In this document: positions 1 to 9,277 of the stretch, piece by piece
Position numbering within the stretch: the stretch's first letter is position 1
Layout of the letters: every line of letters starts with the position of its first letter
The notes under the pieces: model-generated
What the model saw: only the letters and a program-made list of their open reading frames with translations
Told to the model about the DNA's origin: nothing
Databases searched by the model: none
Position numbers and translations under genes: made by a program
Assembly (NCBI GenBank): GCA_003970805.2
Contig: CP051152.1
Coordinates: forward strand, 1,860,001 to 1,924,000
From: Undibacterium piscinae
GTDB lineage: Bacteria; Pseudomonadota; Gammaproteobacteria; Burkholderiales; Burkholderiaceae_D
DNA: 64,000 nucleotides
Reading direction: 5' to 3'

Positions 1-279
1 CCCCTGTATGATCGCATCATCGTTAAACGTCTGGATCAAGAAACAAAGACAGCATCCGGTATCGTATTGCCTGACGCTGCAGCTGAAAAGCCAGATCAAG
101 GTGAAGTTCTGGCGGTTGGTCAAGGCAAAATGCTGGAAGACGGCAAAGTACGTCCATTAGAAGTTAAAGTTGGCGATCGCGTACTGTTTGGTAAATATTC
201 TGGTCAGGCTGTCAAAGTTGACGGCAACGAAGTTCTGGTCATGCGCGAAGAAGATGTCTTCGCTATTGTTCAGAAGTAA
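1..279 (+). CDS. groES: Co-chaperonin GroES (5' end outside window)
   Basis: This is the 10-kDa lid of the GroEL chaperonin, a cytoplasmic heptameric ring that caps the folding chamber. The frame is open from base 1, so only the first few residues are missing. The visible part begins [10 protein letters not shown], the usual GroES start after Met, and carries the mobile-loop region around TASGIVLP, where it contacts GroEL. It ends VFAIVQK, as is usual for the family. groEL follows 33 bases later on the same strand, the classical groESL operon. Identification is firm. The promoter, including any CIRCE or sigma-32 site, lies outside the window. Confidence 0.97.
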   Translation, partial: PLYDRIIVKRLDQETKTASGIVLPDAAAEKPDQGEVLAVGQGKMLEDGKVRPLEVKVGDRVLFGKYSGQAVKVDGNEVLVMREEDVFAIVQK

Positions 280-294
280 TCGACACTCACCTAA

Positions 295-1968
<1,674 letters not shown>

Positions 1969-2008
1969 TTTTGCCTTCCGGCAAAAACTTACTTCGGTAA
2001 AGTCCTAA

Positions 2009-2048
2009 AGAAAGGCCCGGCAAGTTAACTTGCCGGGCCTTTCTGCTT
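2009..2048 (+). terminator. Rho-independent terminator of groESL
   Basis: A perfect 18-base inverted repeat occupies 2009-2026 and 2027-2044, about 40 bases after the groEL stop. It has a GC-rich core (GGCCCGGCAAG) and ends in a T-rich stretch. It is placed correctly to end the groESL transcript. Confidence 0.9.
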
Positions 2049-2109
2049 AATGGATTGGAATTGGTTTCGTTATTGCTTTCGGAACGCTCCGCCGTTTTAC
2101 TGTTTAAGC

Positions 2110-2213
2110 GTAACTATTCACCCTACTAGCTTTTGCCGCAGAGGCACAGAGAGCGCTGAGAAAAAAGAAAAACAGCGACTCTGCGTCCTCTGCGCCTCTG
2201 CGGCGAAGTTTTT
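2110..2213. repeat. Dispersed intergenic repeat, copy 1 of 3 (CTCTGCGGC family)
   Basis: This non-coding element has one border at GTAACTATTCACC, followed by GCTTTTGCCGCAGAGGC. It ends with the complementary CTCTGCGTCCTCTGCGCC and GGCGAA. The two CTCTGCGG/CCGCAGAG motifs are inverted and can fold together. Related copies lie at 26930-27032 and 45321-45431, both in the opposite orientation and with the same GTAAC border. A short open frame across it (2050-2262) is not credible as a gene. It fills the groEL/OPT intergenic gap together with the terminator and the OPT promoter. Confidence 0.75.
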
Positions 2214-2338
2214 CCATTCTGGTTTACGTGTCTATTCAGTTTGCCTTCGCCGCAAGCGCTGAATGTTTACGTTTAACCAAGCAAAATCAAGCAAATTCTC
2301 CTAAAAATCACGGAAAATCCGGATTTTCATCCCGCCTC

Positions 2339-2367
2339 TTGACAGCGCTTTCCCTGACTCGGATACT
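2339..2367 (+). promoter_or_regulatory. Candidate sigma-70 promoter of the OPT transporter gene
   Basis: A perfect -35 TTGACA at 2339-2344 is followed after 17 bases by GATACT at 2362-2367, which matches TATAAT at 4 of 6 positions. It lies about 65 bases upstream of the OPT start codon. The call rests on sequence match only. Confidence 0.6.
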
Positions 2368-2432
2368 GCCGCACCGAATCCATCATTCGCATTATTTCTA
2401 GTATTTTCCGTCAACATAATTCCGGGGACAAC

Positions 2433-4418
2433 ATGGCGCTGCAACAACTAAGCGACGAACAGATCAGTAGCTGGACTCGCGCACAAAAAGACCAGTGGTG
2501 GCTGACAAACATTTACCGCGGCAGCATGGCGCAATTGACTTTGCGCTCCGCCCTTACCGGCTTCCTGCTAGGCGGCATTTTATCCGCGACCGCACTGTAT
2601 GTCGGCGCCAAGACTGGCATAGGGATAGGCGTCAACCTGACTTCGGTCATCCTGGCATTCGCCCTGTTCAAGATTATGCATGGTGCCGGGATTGCCTCAG
2701 ATTTCACCATCCTCGAAAATAACAGCACGCAATCGATCGCCACCGCGGCCGGTTACATGACTTCACCAATGATGTCCAGTCTGACCGCCTTTATGCTGGT
2801 CACCGGTGTCATCATTCCCTGGTGGCAGATGCTGATCTGGATGGTGGTGGTAGCGATACTCGGTGTCCTGATTGCGTTCCCGATGAAGCGTCGCTTTATC
2901 AATGAAGATCAACTGCCGTTCCCGGAAGGCCGCGCCGCCGGCGTGGTACTCGATGCCTTATATACAGGCGAGGCAGCCAGCGGTATGTACAAGGCGCGCC
3001 TGCTGGCCGTGACCGCCGTTTTTACCGGCCTCTATCAGATGATAGTCAGCGATGGCTGGATGAAACTCATACAATTCAAATTGCTGCGCATGGATAAATG
3101 GGCAGGCATGACGGAGCCCTGGCATTTGCAAGAGCGTCTCGACACCTATTACTACACGGCAGCAGTTAAATATGAGTTGTGGATACCAAAAATTCTGGGC
3201 GTTGATTTCCGCACGCTAGGCCTGCGCCTGACGCTGGACGCCGCAATGCTGGGCGTAGGTGGGCTGATGGGAATACGCGTCGCTTCCAGCGTCTTGGTGG
3301 GCGCTTTCGTCAACTTCGTGATTCTTGCACCGATTATGATAGGCCAGGGAGACATCGCCCCGCGCGTGAATGCCAGCGGCACCCTGATTGCGCTGTCACG
3401 CTCGGAAATCGTCAATCAATGGTCGCTATGGTGGGGGGTGTCCATGATGGTGGTCGGCGCCTTGGTCTCGCTCATGGCCAAGCCGGAAATATTTACGACT
3501 GCCTTCAAATCCTTCACCAGAAAAAAAGTAAGCCCTGACCATAGCGCTGACGTCTTACGTGACATCGAAGTGCCACTGTGGATCTCTTATGTAGGTGTGC
3601 CGATTTTTAGTGTGCTCGGTGCCACCGTCACGCATGAGTTCTTCGGCGTACCATGGATTTTGTCGTTTGTTTCTTTGCCCTTGATTTTTGTGCTGACCGT
3701 GATCGCTGTCAATGCCATGGCACTGACCTCGTGGGTACCTCAGGGCGCGCTGGCCAAGATTACCCAGTTCTCGGTCGGCGCCGTCGATCACACCAACCCC
3801 GCCAGCAATATTATTCCCGCCGGTATGACGGCAGAAGTTGCCATGAACGCGTCTAGCCTGCTATCGGACATCAAACCCGGCTATATGCTCGGTGCCAAGC
3901 CGCGCCAGCAAGCGATCGGCCACGTCATCGGTATTTTCTCCGGAGCCCTAGCCTGCATCCCCTTATATTATCTGCTGTTCCTGCCGCCTGACGCCAACGG
4001 CCTGCGCTCTACCGCAACTATCGTGTCTGAACAGTTCGCCTTCCCCGCCGCAGTGCAATGGAAAGGCGTAGCCGAACTGATCGCCAAGGGTGTTAGTAGT
4101 CTGCATACCTCGGCTGTCATTTCCATGATCGTGGCGGCCGTCTGCGCGCTCGCCATCGAAGGCGCGCGCATCGTCAGCAAAGGCCGCTTCCCGCTATCGG
4201 CCGTCTCTATCGGTCTGGGCGTGGTGTTGCCACCCGAAGCTTGCCTGGCGATGTGGATAGGCGCGATGGTGTTCTGGTGGATGGGCCGCAAGCACACTGA
4301 AAAAGGCAGTGCCGGCCATGATTTCTGGGTGGAGGGGTGCGAACCTATCTGCGCAGGCCTGGTATCCGGAGCTGCCTTGGTAGGCATAGGCAATGCCATC
4401 ATCAATGTATTGATCTGA
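2433..4418 (+). CDS. OPT-family oligopeptide transporter
   Basis: This is a polytopic inner-membrane protein of 661 aa with about 14-16 hydrophobic segments along its length. The N-terminal block (RSALTGFLLGGILSATALY, residues about 38-56) and the motif NNSTQSIATAAGYMTSP near residue 97 are typical of the OPT superfamily. Family members import small peptides, or metal chelates in the YSL branch, using the proton gradient. The substrate cannot be read from sequence. The start has a GGGGAC ribosome site and lies behind a good sigma-70 promoter. It is transcribed alone and ends at its own terminator. Several peptidase genes in the window make peptide uptake plausible. Confidence 0.93.
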   Translation: MALQQLSDEQISSWTRAQKDQWWLTNIYRGSMAQLTLRSALTGFLLGGILSATALYVGAKTGIGIGVNLTSVILAFALFKIMHGAGIASDFTILENNSTQSIATAAGYMTSPMMSSLTAFMLVTGVIIPWWQMLIWMVVVAILGVLIAFPMKRRFINEDQLPFPEGRAAGVVLDALYTGEAASGMYKARLLAVTAVFTGLYQMIVSDGWMKLIQFKLLRMDKWAGMTEPWHLQERLDTYYYTAAVKYELWIPKILGVDFRTLGLRLTLDAAMLGVGGLMGIRVASSVLVGAFVNFVILAPIMIGQGDIAPRVNASGTLIALSRSEIVNQWSLWWGVSMMVVGALVSLMAKPEIFTTAFKSFTRKKVSPDHSADVLRDIEVPLWISYVGVPIFSVLGATVTHEFFGVPWILSFVSLPLIFVLTVIAVNAMALTSWVPQGALAKITQFSVGAVDHTNPASNIIPAGMTAEVAMNASSLLSDIKPGYMLGAKPRQQAIGHVIGIFSGALACIPLYYLLFLPPDANGLRSTATIVSEQFAFPAAVQWKGVAELIAKGVSSLHTSAVISMIVAAVCALAIEGARIVSKGRFPLSAVSIGLGVVLPPEACLAMWIGAMVFWWMGRKHTEKGSAGHDFWVEGCEPICAGLVSGAALVGIGNAIINVLI

Positions 4419-4446
4419 TGCCCGCTTAATACGCACACCATAAAAG

Positions 4447-4473
4447 CCCCGTTTTCCAATACGGGGTTTTTTT
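4447..4473 (+). terminator. Rho-independent terminator after OPT gene
   Basis: The stem CCCCGT (4447-4452) / ACGGGG (4461-4466) is followed by seven T residues, 28 bases after the OPT stop codon. Confidence 0.85.
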
Positions 4474-4556
4474 ATACCTTCACAATTGAGTGACATTGAA
4501 ATAAGATGCCGTACTTCATTTTATCTTTATCAATCAAAACATAAAGTGCAACCAGA

Positions 4557-4594
4557 CTATGTTATGCGGGACATAGCGCTGGGTGAGCAAAGCG
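4557..4594 (+). other. Two abutting hairpins in the leader of the MpaB-like gene
   Basis: CTATGT (4557-4562) pairs with ACATAG (4571-4576). It is directly followed by CGCT (4577-4580) pairing with AGCG (4591-4594). The ribosome site GAGGAAA and the ATG at 4627 lie about 20-30 bases downstream. It may be a structured leader. It does not match any riboswitch I can recognise. Confidence 0.35.
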
Positions 4595-4626
4595 TAAGGG
4601 ACGTCAAATGAACCGAGGAAATTTAC

Positions 4627-6087
4627 ATGATAAGTAATGCAGATCTGGAGCAAGCACGTTTTTTGGCGGATCCGTTGGCCGATTCCACGATAGCTCGCAT
4701 TCTCGGTCCCTGGCAGTTACCAACTACAGATAGCGCAACCGGGCACCACAGCGCAAACCACGCCGGACATTGGGAAAAGATAGAACAGATCAATCGCCAG
4801 TTTACACAATGGCAAACCAATCAGAGCTTAGCGGATTGGCCAGAGCCTGGCACCAAACTACCGCCGGAAATCACCGCACCTTTACAAGCGTACTTACAAG
4901 CAGGGCAAAGCTTACCTGACTGGGCCGATGTCGCTAAAATCGAAAGGGCGGAAACCTTGTTCATGGAGTACGGTGCACTTTCCTGCACTTTATTGTTTTG
5001 TTCTAGCCTGCCGGAATGCTATGTCATTCCCGACCTATCCGCTGTCTTGCATGCCGCAGGACAATTAGAGCAGCACACCGATCATAGAATACGCTCAACC
5101 GCCGCCATGATTTTTCCTGTGATGCTAAAAGGCGGACTATGCCAGGCCAGCGGCAGTGGTGTCGCGCAGATCCTCAAGGTCAGGCTGATTCATGCAACCA
5201 TCCGCAATCTCATTTTACGCGGTGATCCGGCACAAACCATGGGCGCAGACAGCGGTTCAAATATCGGCTCAGACAACGTCCGCAAAACGTCCACTGCAAT
5301 ACCGGTTGAGCCACTGACGATGGCGGGCTCGGCTTCCCTGCATCACACCCTATTCACACACGGTTGGCCAATCGAGCGCGCCGGACTTCCGTGCAATCAG
5401 GAAGAGCTTGCCTACACCCTGCTCACCTTTAGTTATGTTTTTTTACGTAGCATGCGCAAACTGGGACTGGGATTACCGGCCGAGGATGAACTAGCCTTCC
5501 TGCATTTGTGGAATGTAGTCGGTCATATTCTAGGTATACGACAAGAACTCATGCCAGACAACATGGAAGATGCACAAGCCCTATTTACCCTAATGCAGAT
5601 ACGCGGTCGTCGCCAGACTGTCACCCCTGATCCAAGGCCAAAACTAGGAAAAGCCCTCATGACCAGCATGCGGAAAGTCATCCCGTTTCGCATTCTCAAG
5701 CCATTTCCCGCCTTAATGACACGCTATCTATGCGGCACGGTAAACGCCAGGGAGATAGGAATAAATACGCGTGTATCATGGCTGTCACATGGGCTGTTTA
5801 TACTATTGATGCTTTGTGTCGGCAGCTTTGATAAAGTAATGCGCATATTTTTGCCCACATTTTCTATTTCCCGGTTAATTACCCGTGTACTCGGTTACCA
5901 TTTTATGAGCCAGTTACTACTGGATCAAACCCGCCCGCTGAAATTGCCCGAGCGACTACTCGGCGAGGTTCATCAGACTGTCGCCAGTTGGAGTAAAGAT
6001 ACGAAAACGCCGCGCTGGATGAACACACTGGAAGAAAAACTCACCACACGACACATCTGGAATGCAACGGCACAGGAAAACGATTAA
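4627..6087 (+). CDS. MpaB/latex-clearing-like oxygenase (DUF2236 family)
   Basis: The product is 486 aa. It resembles the DUF2236 family, which includes rubber oxygenase Lcp and fungal MpaB, haem-b proteins that act on hydrophobic substrates. Supporting motifs are the basic helix RLIHATIRN near residue 186 and the block NQEELAYTLLTFSYVFLRS near residue 258, followed by LHLWNVVGHILG. The histidine in the first motif and those in the last are candidate haem ligands. A hydrophobic stretch near residues 385-405 could bind membrane or substrate. No signal peptide is seen, so a secreted role like that of Lcp is not supported. The substrate is unknown. It is a single-gene unit with no co-directional neighbour close by. 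Confidence 0.75.
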   Translation: MISNADLEQARFLADPLADSTIARILGPWQLPTTDSATGHHSANHAGHWEKIEQINRQFTQWQTNQSLADWPEPGTKLPPEITAPLQAYLQAGQSLPDWADVAKIERAETLFMEYGALSCTLLFCSSLPECYVIPDLSAVLHAAGQLEQHTDHRIRSTAAMIFPVMLKGGLCQASGSGVAQILKVRLIHATIRNLILRGDPAQTMGADSGSNIGSDNVRKTSTAIPVEPLTMAGSASLHHTLFTHGWPIERAGLPCNQEELAYTLLTFSYVFLRSMRKLGLGLPAEDELAFLHLWNVVGHILGIRQELMPDNMEDAQALFTLMQIRGRRQTVTPDPRPKLGKALMTSMRKVIPFRILKPFPALMTRYLCGTVNAREIGINTRVSWLSHGLFILLMLCVGSFDKVMRIFLPTFSISRLITRVLGYHFMSQLLLDQTRPLKLPERLLGEVHQTVASWSKDTKTPRWMNTLEEKLTTRHIWNATAQEND

Positions 6088-6210
6088 AGTGCTGGATGGG
6101 TTATCGTGGATAGACTCTGACATCGCCATCAAAATTGACAAAATCGTACCAATAAAAAACATGCCTTTCGACAACTAAGGGAGCTACCGCTCTATTTTTA
6201 AAAATCGTTC

Positions 6211-6240
6211 TTGACAGAAAAACTTAAAACCCACGATACT
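6211..6240 (+). promoter_or_regulatory. Candidate sigma-70 promoter of the diguanylate cyclase gene
   Basis: TTGACA (6211-6216) is followed after 18 bases by GATACT (6235-6240). A near-perfect A/T-rich inverted repeat (CCAAAAAAATAG ... CTATTTTTTGG) follows at about 6253-6275, just upstream of the start codon at 6299. It could act as an operator or a leader hairpin. Confidence 0.55.
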
Positions 6241-6298
6241 GAATTCATGATGCCAAAAAAATAGGCTATTTTTTGGTTCCGTCTCCTTAGCTCTATCA

Positions 6299-8152
6299 AT
6301 GATAAACAATCCGGCTCTTACTGAGATAACTTGCTTGCGCATCACCAGGTGTTTGACGCATCTATGGCAAATACTGCTTGCATCGGCACTGGGCTGTTTG
6401 CTACTGCTGTTGCCAATGAGCTCCGCCGCGGCAGAAAGCGTCGTTTTACGGGATGACTCGCCTCTGGTACAAGCCTGGCCGTCACTGAAAGAACTATCCG
6501 ACCCGGAAAAAAAGCTAGGCATAGATCAAGTGCTGCAAGCCAAAGATCATTTCAGGCCACCACAAAGGGCCTATGGCACACTGGGGCTGCGCAAAGATGC
6601 GGTATGGCTACATATTCCGATTTCGATATCCGATCAAAGCAATGGGCTATGGGTGCTCGACATTGACTACCCGGTTATCAACCGTATCGACCTGTACGTC
6701 ACTTCCGGCAATAAGGTTCTGCAGCAGAGCACCCTGGGAAATTTACAAGCGAGCACGCAAAGAGTCATCAACGGGCGCGCGCATACTTTCCCTCTTAAGC
6801 TTAAGGCAGGCGAAAGCTACGATTTATTTCTGCGCATAGAAAATACCGGCGCGATGATTTTGCCCATCACATTCAACAAGCCATCCGCTTTCCATACGCT
6901 GGCACTGCGCGAACAAATGTTGCAGGGGCTGCTAACCGGCTTGGCCATATGCCTTCTGGTGTATAGCCTGGCGCAATGGCTAAGCTTAGGCGAGCACTTA
7001 TTCATTAAGTATGCGCTACTTATTTCCGGGAGCACCTTGTTTTCCCTGCTCCAGTTCGGCATAGGTGCCCAGTATATTTGGACTGGGAATGTCTGGATGG
7101 AAACGCACATGGGGGGGGTATCGGCGCTGATTGCAATCACCGGCACCTTTTTATTTATTGAGCAGGCATTGGCAGGACCCGACTTACCGGTTTGGCTGGC
7201 AAGCCTGATGAAGCTAGGTGCAGCTCTCAGCACACTGTTTGCGGTCAGCTACTGTTTTGACCTGATATCCATACATACCGTCACCTTCATAGTCGGCACC
7301 CTGGGCCTGATGCCAACCGTGCTCGGTACGCCGGGCGCATTTAAGCGTGCACGCCGTGGCGATAGCATAGGCGTGTATTTTTTATTAGCCTGGACCGTGT
7401 ATTTTATTACGACAGCCATCATGATAGAGGTCATCAAAGGGCGCCTGCCGGTTAACTTCTGGACCATGCACTCGTTCCAGTTTGGTGCCACCTTCGACAT
7501 GCTGATATTTATGAAGGTACTCGGCACCCGCACCAAGTCCATCCATGCCGCGATGTTGCACGCGACAGGCGAGCGCGACAAGTTACATTCGCTGGCGCAT
7601 AGCGATCCGCTCACAGGACTACCTAACCGCAGGGAAATCCATAGCTGCATCACTACGGCAATAGCACACGGCACATCAGAAAAAATCGTCGCGGTTTACA
7701 TGCTAGATCTCGACGGCTTCAAGCAAGTCAATGACCAATACGGCCATGATGTGGGCGATGAGCTACTGATCTCCGTCGCCCAACGACTGCAGGCCAGTTT
7801 GAGAAGCACCGATGTCGTGGCGCGACTGGGCGGTGATGAGTTCGTCGTCATGGCAAGTGAATTGAAAACGCACAGGCAAGCACAGGAACTCGCGGAAAAA
7901 ATGCTCAGCGCCTTCAACTATGCCTTTGTTTTATCCGAACAAAGCTGTCGGGTCGGGCTCACCATAGGCTATGCACTGGCTCCCCTGGATGGAAATGACA
8001 CTCAGGACTTACTCAAGCGTGCCGATGCGGCCATGTATTCAGGCAAACAAGACGGCAAACATTGCGCACGCCGTACTGACGCGACGGAAACCCAGGCCTC
8101 ACTTATTATTCCGCAGGCCGAAGAGCGCCGTTCAAACTCAGCTGCTGCGTGA
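6299..8152 (+). CDS. Membrane diguanylate cyclase with 7TMR-DISM sensor
   Basis: This 617-aa inner-membrane protein should make the second messenger cyclic di-GMP. It has an N-terminal signal or anchor segment (residues about 20-45), then a periplasmic 7TMR-DISMED2 domain (about 50-190) that usually binds a carbohydrate-like or other small ligand. Seven hydrophobic helices follow (about 205-400), then a GGDEF domain. The active-site motif GGDEF lies at about residues 510-514. An intact inhibitory site RSTD sits five residues before it, so product feedback is expected. The cyclase half begins at DPLTGLPNRR. The 3' end overlaps the convergent DTW-domain gene by 47 bases. Confidence 0.93.
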   Translation: MINNPALTEITCLRITRCLTHLWQILLASALGCLLLLLPMSSAAAESVVLRDDSPLVQAWPSLKELSDPEKKLGIDQVLQAKDHFRPPQRAYGTLGLRKDAVWLHIPISISDQSNGLWVLDIDYPVINRIDLYVTSGNKVLQQSTLGNLQASTQRVINGRAHTFPLKLKAGESYDLFLRIENTGAMILPITFNKPSAFHTLALREQMLQGLLTGLAICLLVYSLAQWLSLGEHLFIKYALLISGSTLFSLLQFGIGAQYIWTGNVWMETHMGGVSALIAITGTFLFIEQALAGPDLPVWLASLMKLGAALSTLFAVSYCFDLISIHTVTFIVGTLGLMPTVLGTPGAFKRARRGDSIGVYFLLAWTVYFITTAIMIEVIKGRLPVNFWTMHSFQFGATFDMLIFMKVLGTRTKSIHAAMLHATGERDKLHSLAHSDPLTGLPNRREIHSCITTAIAHGTSEKIVAVYMLDLDGFKQVNDQYGHDVGDELLISVAQRLQASLRSTDVVARLGGDEFVVMASELKTHRQAQELAEKMLSAFNYAFVLSEQSCRVGLTIGYALAPLDGNDTQDLLKRADAAMYSGKQDGKHCARRTDATETQASLIIPQAEERRSNSAAA

Positions 8153-8747
8153 TAAAACCATCGAAGGCATCGAGCAAGGGCTGGTATTTTTCACCGTTGC
8201 TCTCTAACTGCATCAAAGCGTAACAACTCGCTTCCAGAGTGGAAAGTTGATCCGGCTTATGCGCCTTACGTATCCGGTAATGGGACGCTGGCATATCACT
8301 TAAAGCCAAACGCGGCAGTTGCTGCAATAAAGGGTTTTGATACAGCATCTTGCGGCTTTTGCGCCAGGTGCCGTCTAACACGATCAAACGCAACTGCCCG
8401 GGCACACTCAATTGATCTGCCGTCAGCACCGGCGGTGCTGGAATAATATGCCGCTCAGCAGGATTATCGGGATACAAAAGTAAGTTGGTTTTTCCGTCTT
8501 CCATCAACAGCTCGCGCAAAACGTCTGGCTCGAAACTTTCCCCGATCTGCAACTGGCTCCCGCTCACGCTAAGATGCAGTAAGCGCGCGCTGCCTTTGGC
8601 CTGATGCACTTCCAGCGGATGCTGTAACACGATCAGCTCTACCAATGACTCAAGTTTCACGATCCAGTGACAGATACAGCTACGCTCAGGCCGTAAGCAG
8701 CGTGGGCAGATTTGCCTTTGCGCGACATGATTTTTTGGTTGATCCAC
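8106..8747 (-). CDS. DTW-domain tRNA-uridine aminocarboxypropyltransferase
   Basis: The product is 213 aa. DTW-domain enzymes (E. coli TapT/YfiP type) transfer the aminocarboxypropyl group of S-adenosylmethionine to uridine 47 of tRNA, making acp3U. Visible hallmarks are a Cys cluster at the N-terminus (CPRCLRPERSCIC) and the signature DGTW inside LIVLDGTWRKSRKM. The HYRIRK segment follows. The likely start is GTG at 8747, one base after the stop of the TonB-like C-terminal fragment, with GAGGAG as ribosome site, so translation is probably coupled. The 3' end overlaps the convergent cyclase gene. Confidence 0.88.
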   Translation of the reverse strand: MDQPKNHVAQRQICPRCLRPERSCICHWIVKLESLVELIVLQHPLEVHQAKGSARLLHLSVSGSQLQIGESFEPDVLRELLMEDGKTNLLLYPDNPAERHIIPAPPVLTADQLSVPGQLRLIVLDGTWRKSRKMLYQNPLLQQLPRLALSDMPASHYRIRKAHKPDQLSTLEASCYALMQLESNGEKYQPLLDAFDGFITQQLSLNGALRPAE

Positions 8748-8748
8748 C

Positions 8749-9277
8749 TTAGCGCAACTCCTCCACTAATTTTAAGCTATCCTCAAAACTCCAAATCCGG
8801 CGGATTTCTATCACATCATATTTGGCAGCGATATTCGGAGGAAAGGCTGCATACGGCGCATTTACCCTGACAATACGCTTGACCGCCTCATCGAGATCAG
8901 CGCGCCCACTGGAGCGAAGTATCGCCACCTCCTCCACACTGCCGTCACTACGCAAAACCACCAGCGCGACCGGATCGCCACGCGCCTTATCCTTGCTTAC
9001 CTGAGAGTAATTCAGATTACCATTGCGTTCAATTTTCTGGCGCCAGCTGTCCACATACATACGCAAGGGCACTTCTCGTTCGAGACTACCAAGTATGCTA
9101 CGCCTGCGAGAACGCTCATCCGCTTCGGTCTTGCGCGCGACCGGCGGCGCTGCGCGCAAGGCATCCATGTCGCGCAATTGCTGTTTCGAGCGATTGGCGA
9201 GATCACTATTGAAGATATCTTTGGACCATACCTGATTGCCACTCAAAACATCTGCACCAGCAGTGCCGTTGGCCGCA
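8749..9277 (-). pseudogene. TonB-family protein, C-terminal fragment (downstream of a frameshift)
   Basis: This fragment carries a TonB C-terminal domain. Such domains contact the TonB box of outer-membrane receptors and pass on proton-motive energy. The recognisable domain spans the last 90 residues (NLNYSQ ... VEIAILRSSG-like core, RVNAPYAAFP, IEIRRIW). The frame is open upstream through NNAANGTAGADVLSGNQVW to the point where the larger N-terminal fragment stops. Deleting one A of an A5 run (plus-strand T5 at 9288-9292) joins the two into one protein of about 685 residues. A TTG at 9246 could start it separately, but I see no ribosome site. The DTW gene follows after one base. Confidence 0.75.

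Noticed and set aside
2050..2262. 70-residue open frame between groEL and the OPT gene
   Set aside because: It runs across the dispersed CTCTGCGGC repeat; the predicted protein is a by-product of the repeat and has no ribosome site.
4557..4626. Cyclic di-GMP riboswitch before the MpaB-like gene
   Set aside because: GGGACG and AAAGCG strings are present but the order and the conserved core of the aptamer are not.
7111..7118. G8 homopolymer in the 7TM-DISM cyclase gene as a phase-variation switch
   Set aside because: The frame is correct on both sides and there is no sign of an alternative start or stop design; kept only as a possible error-prone site.
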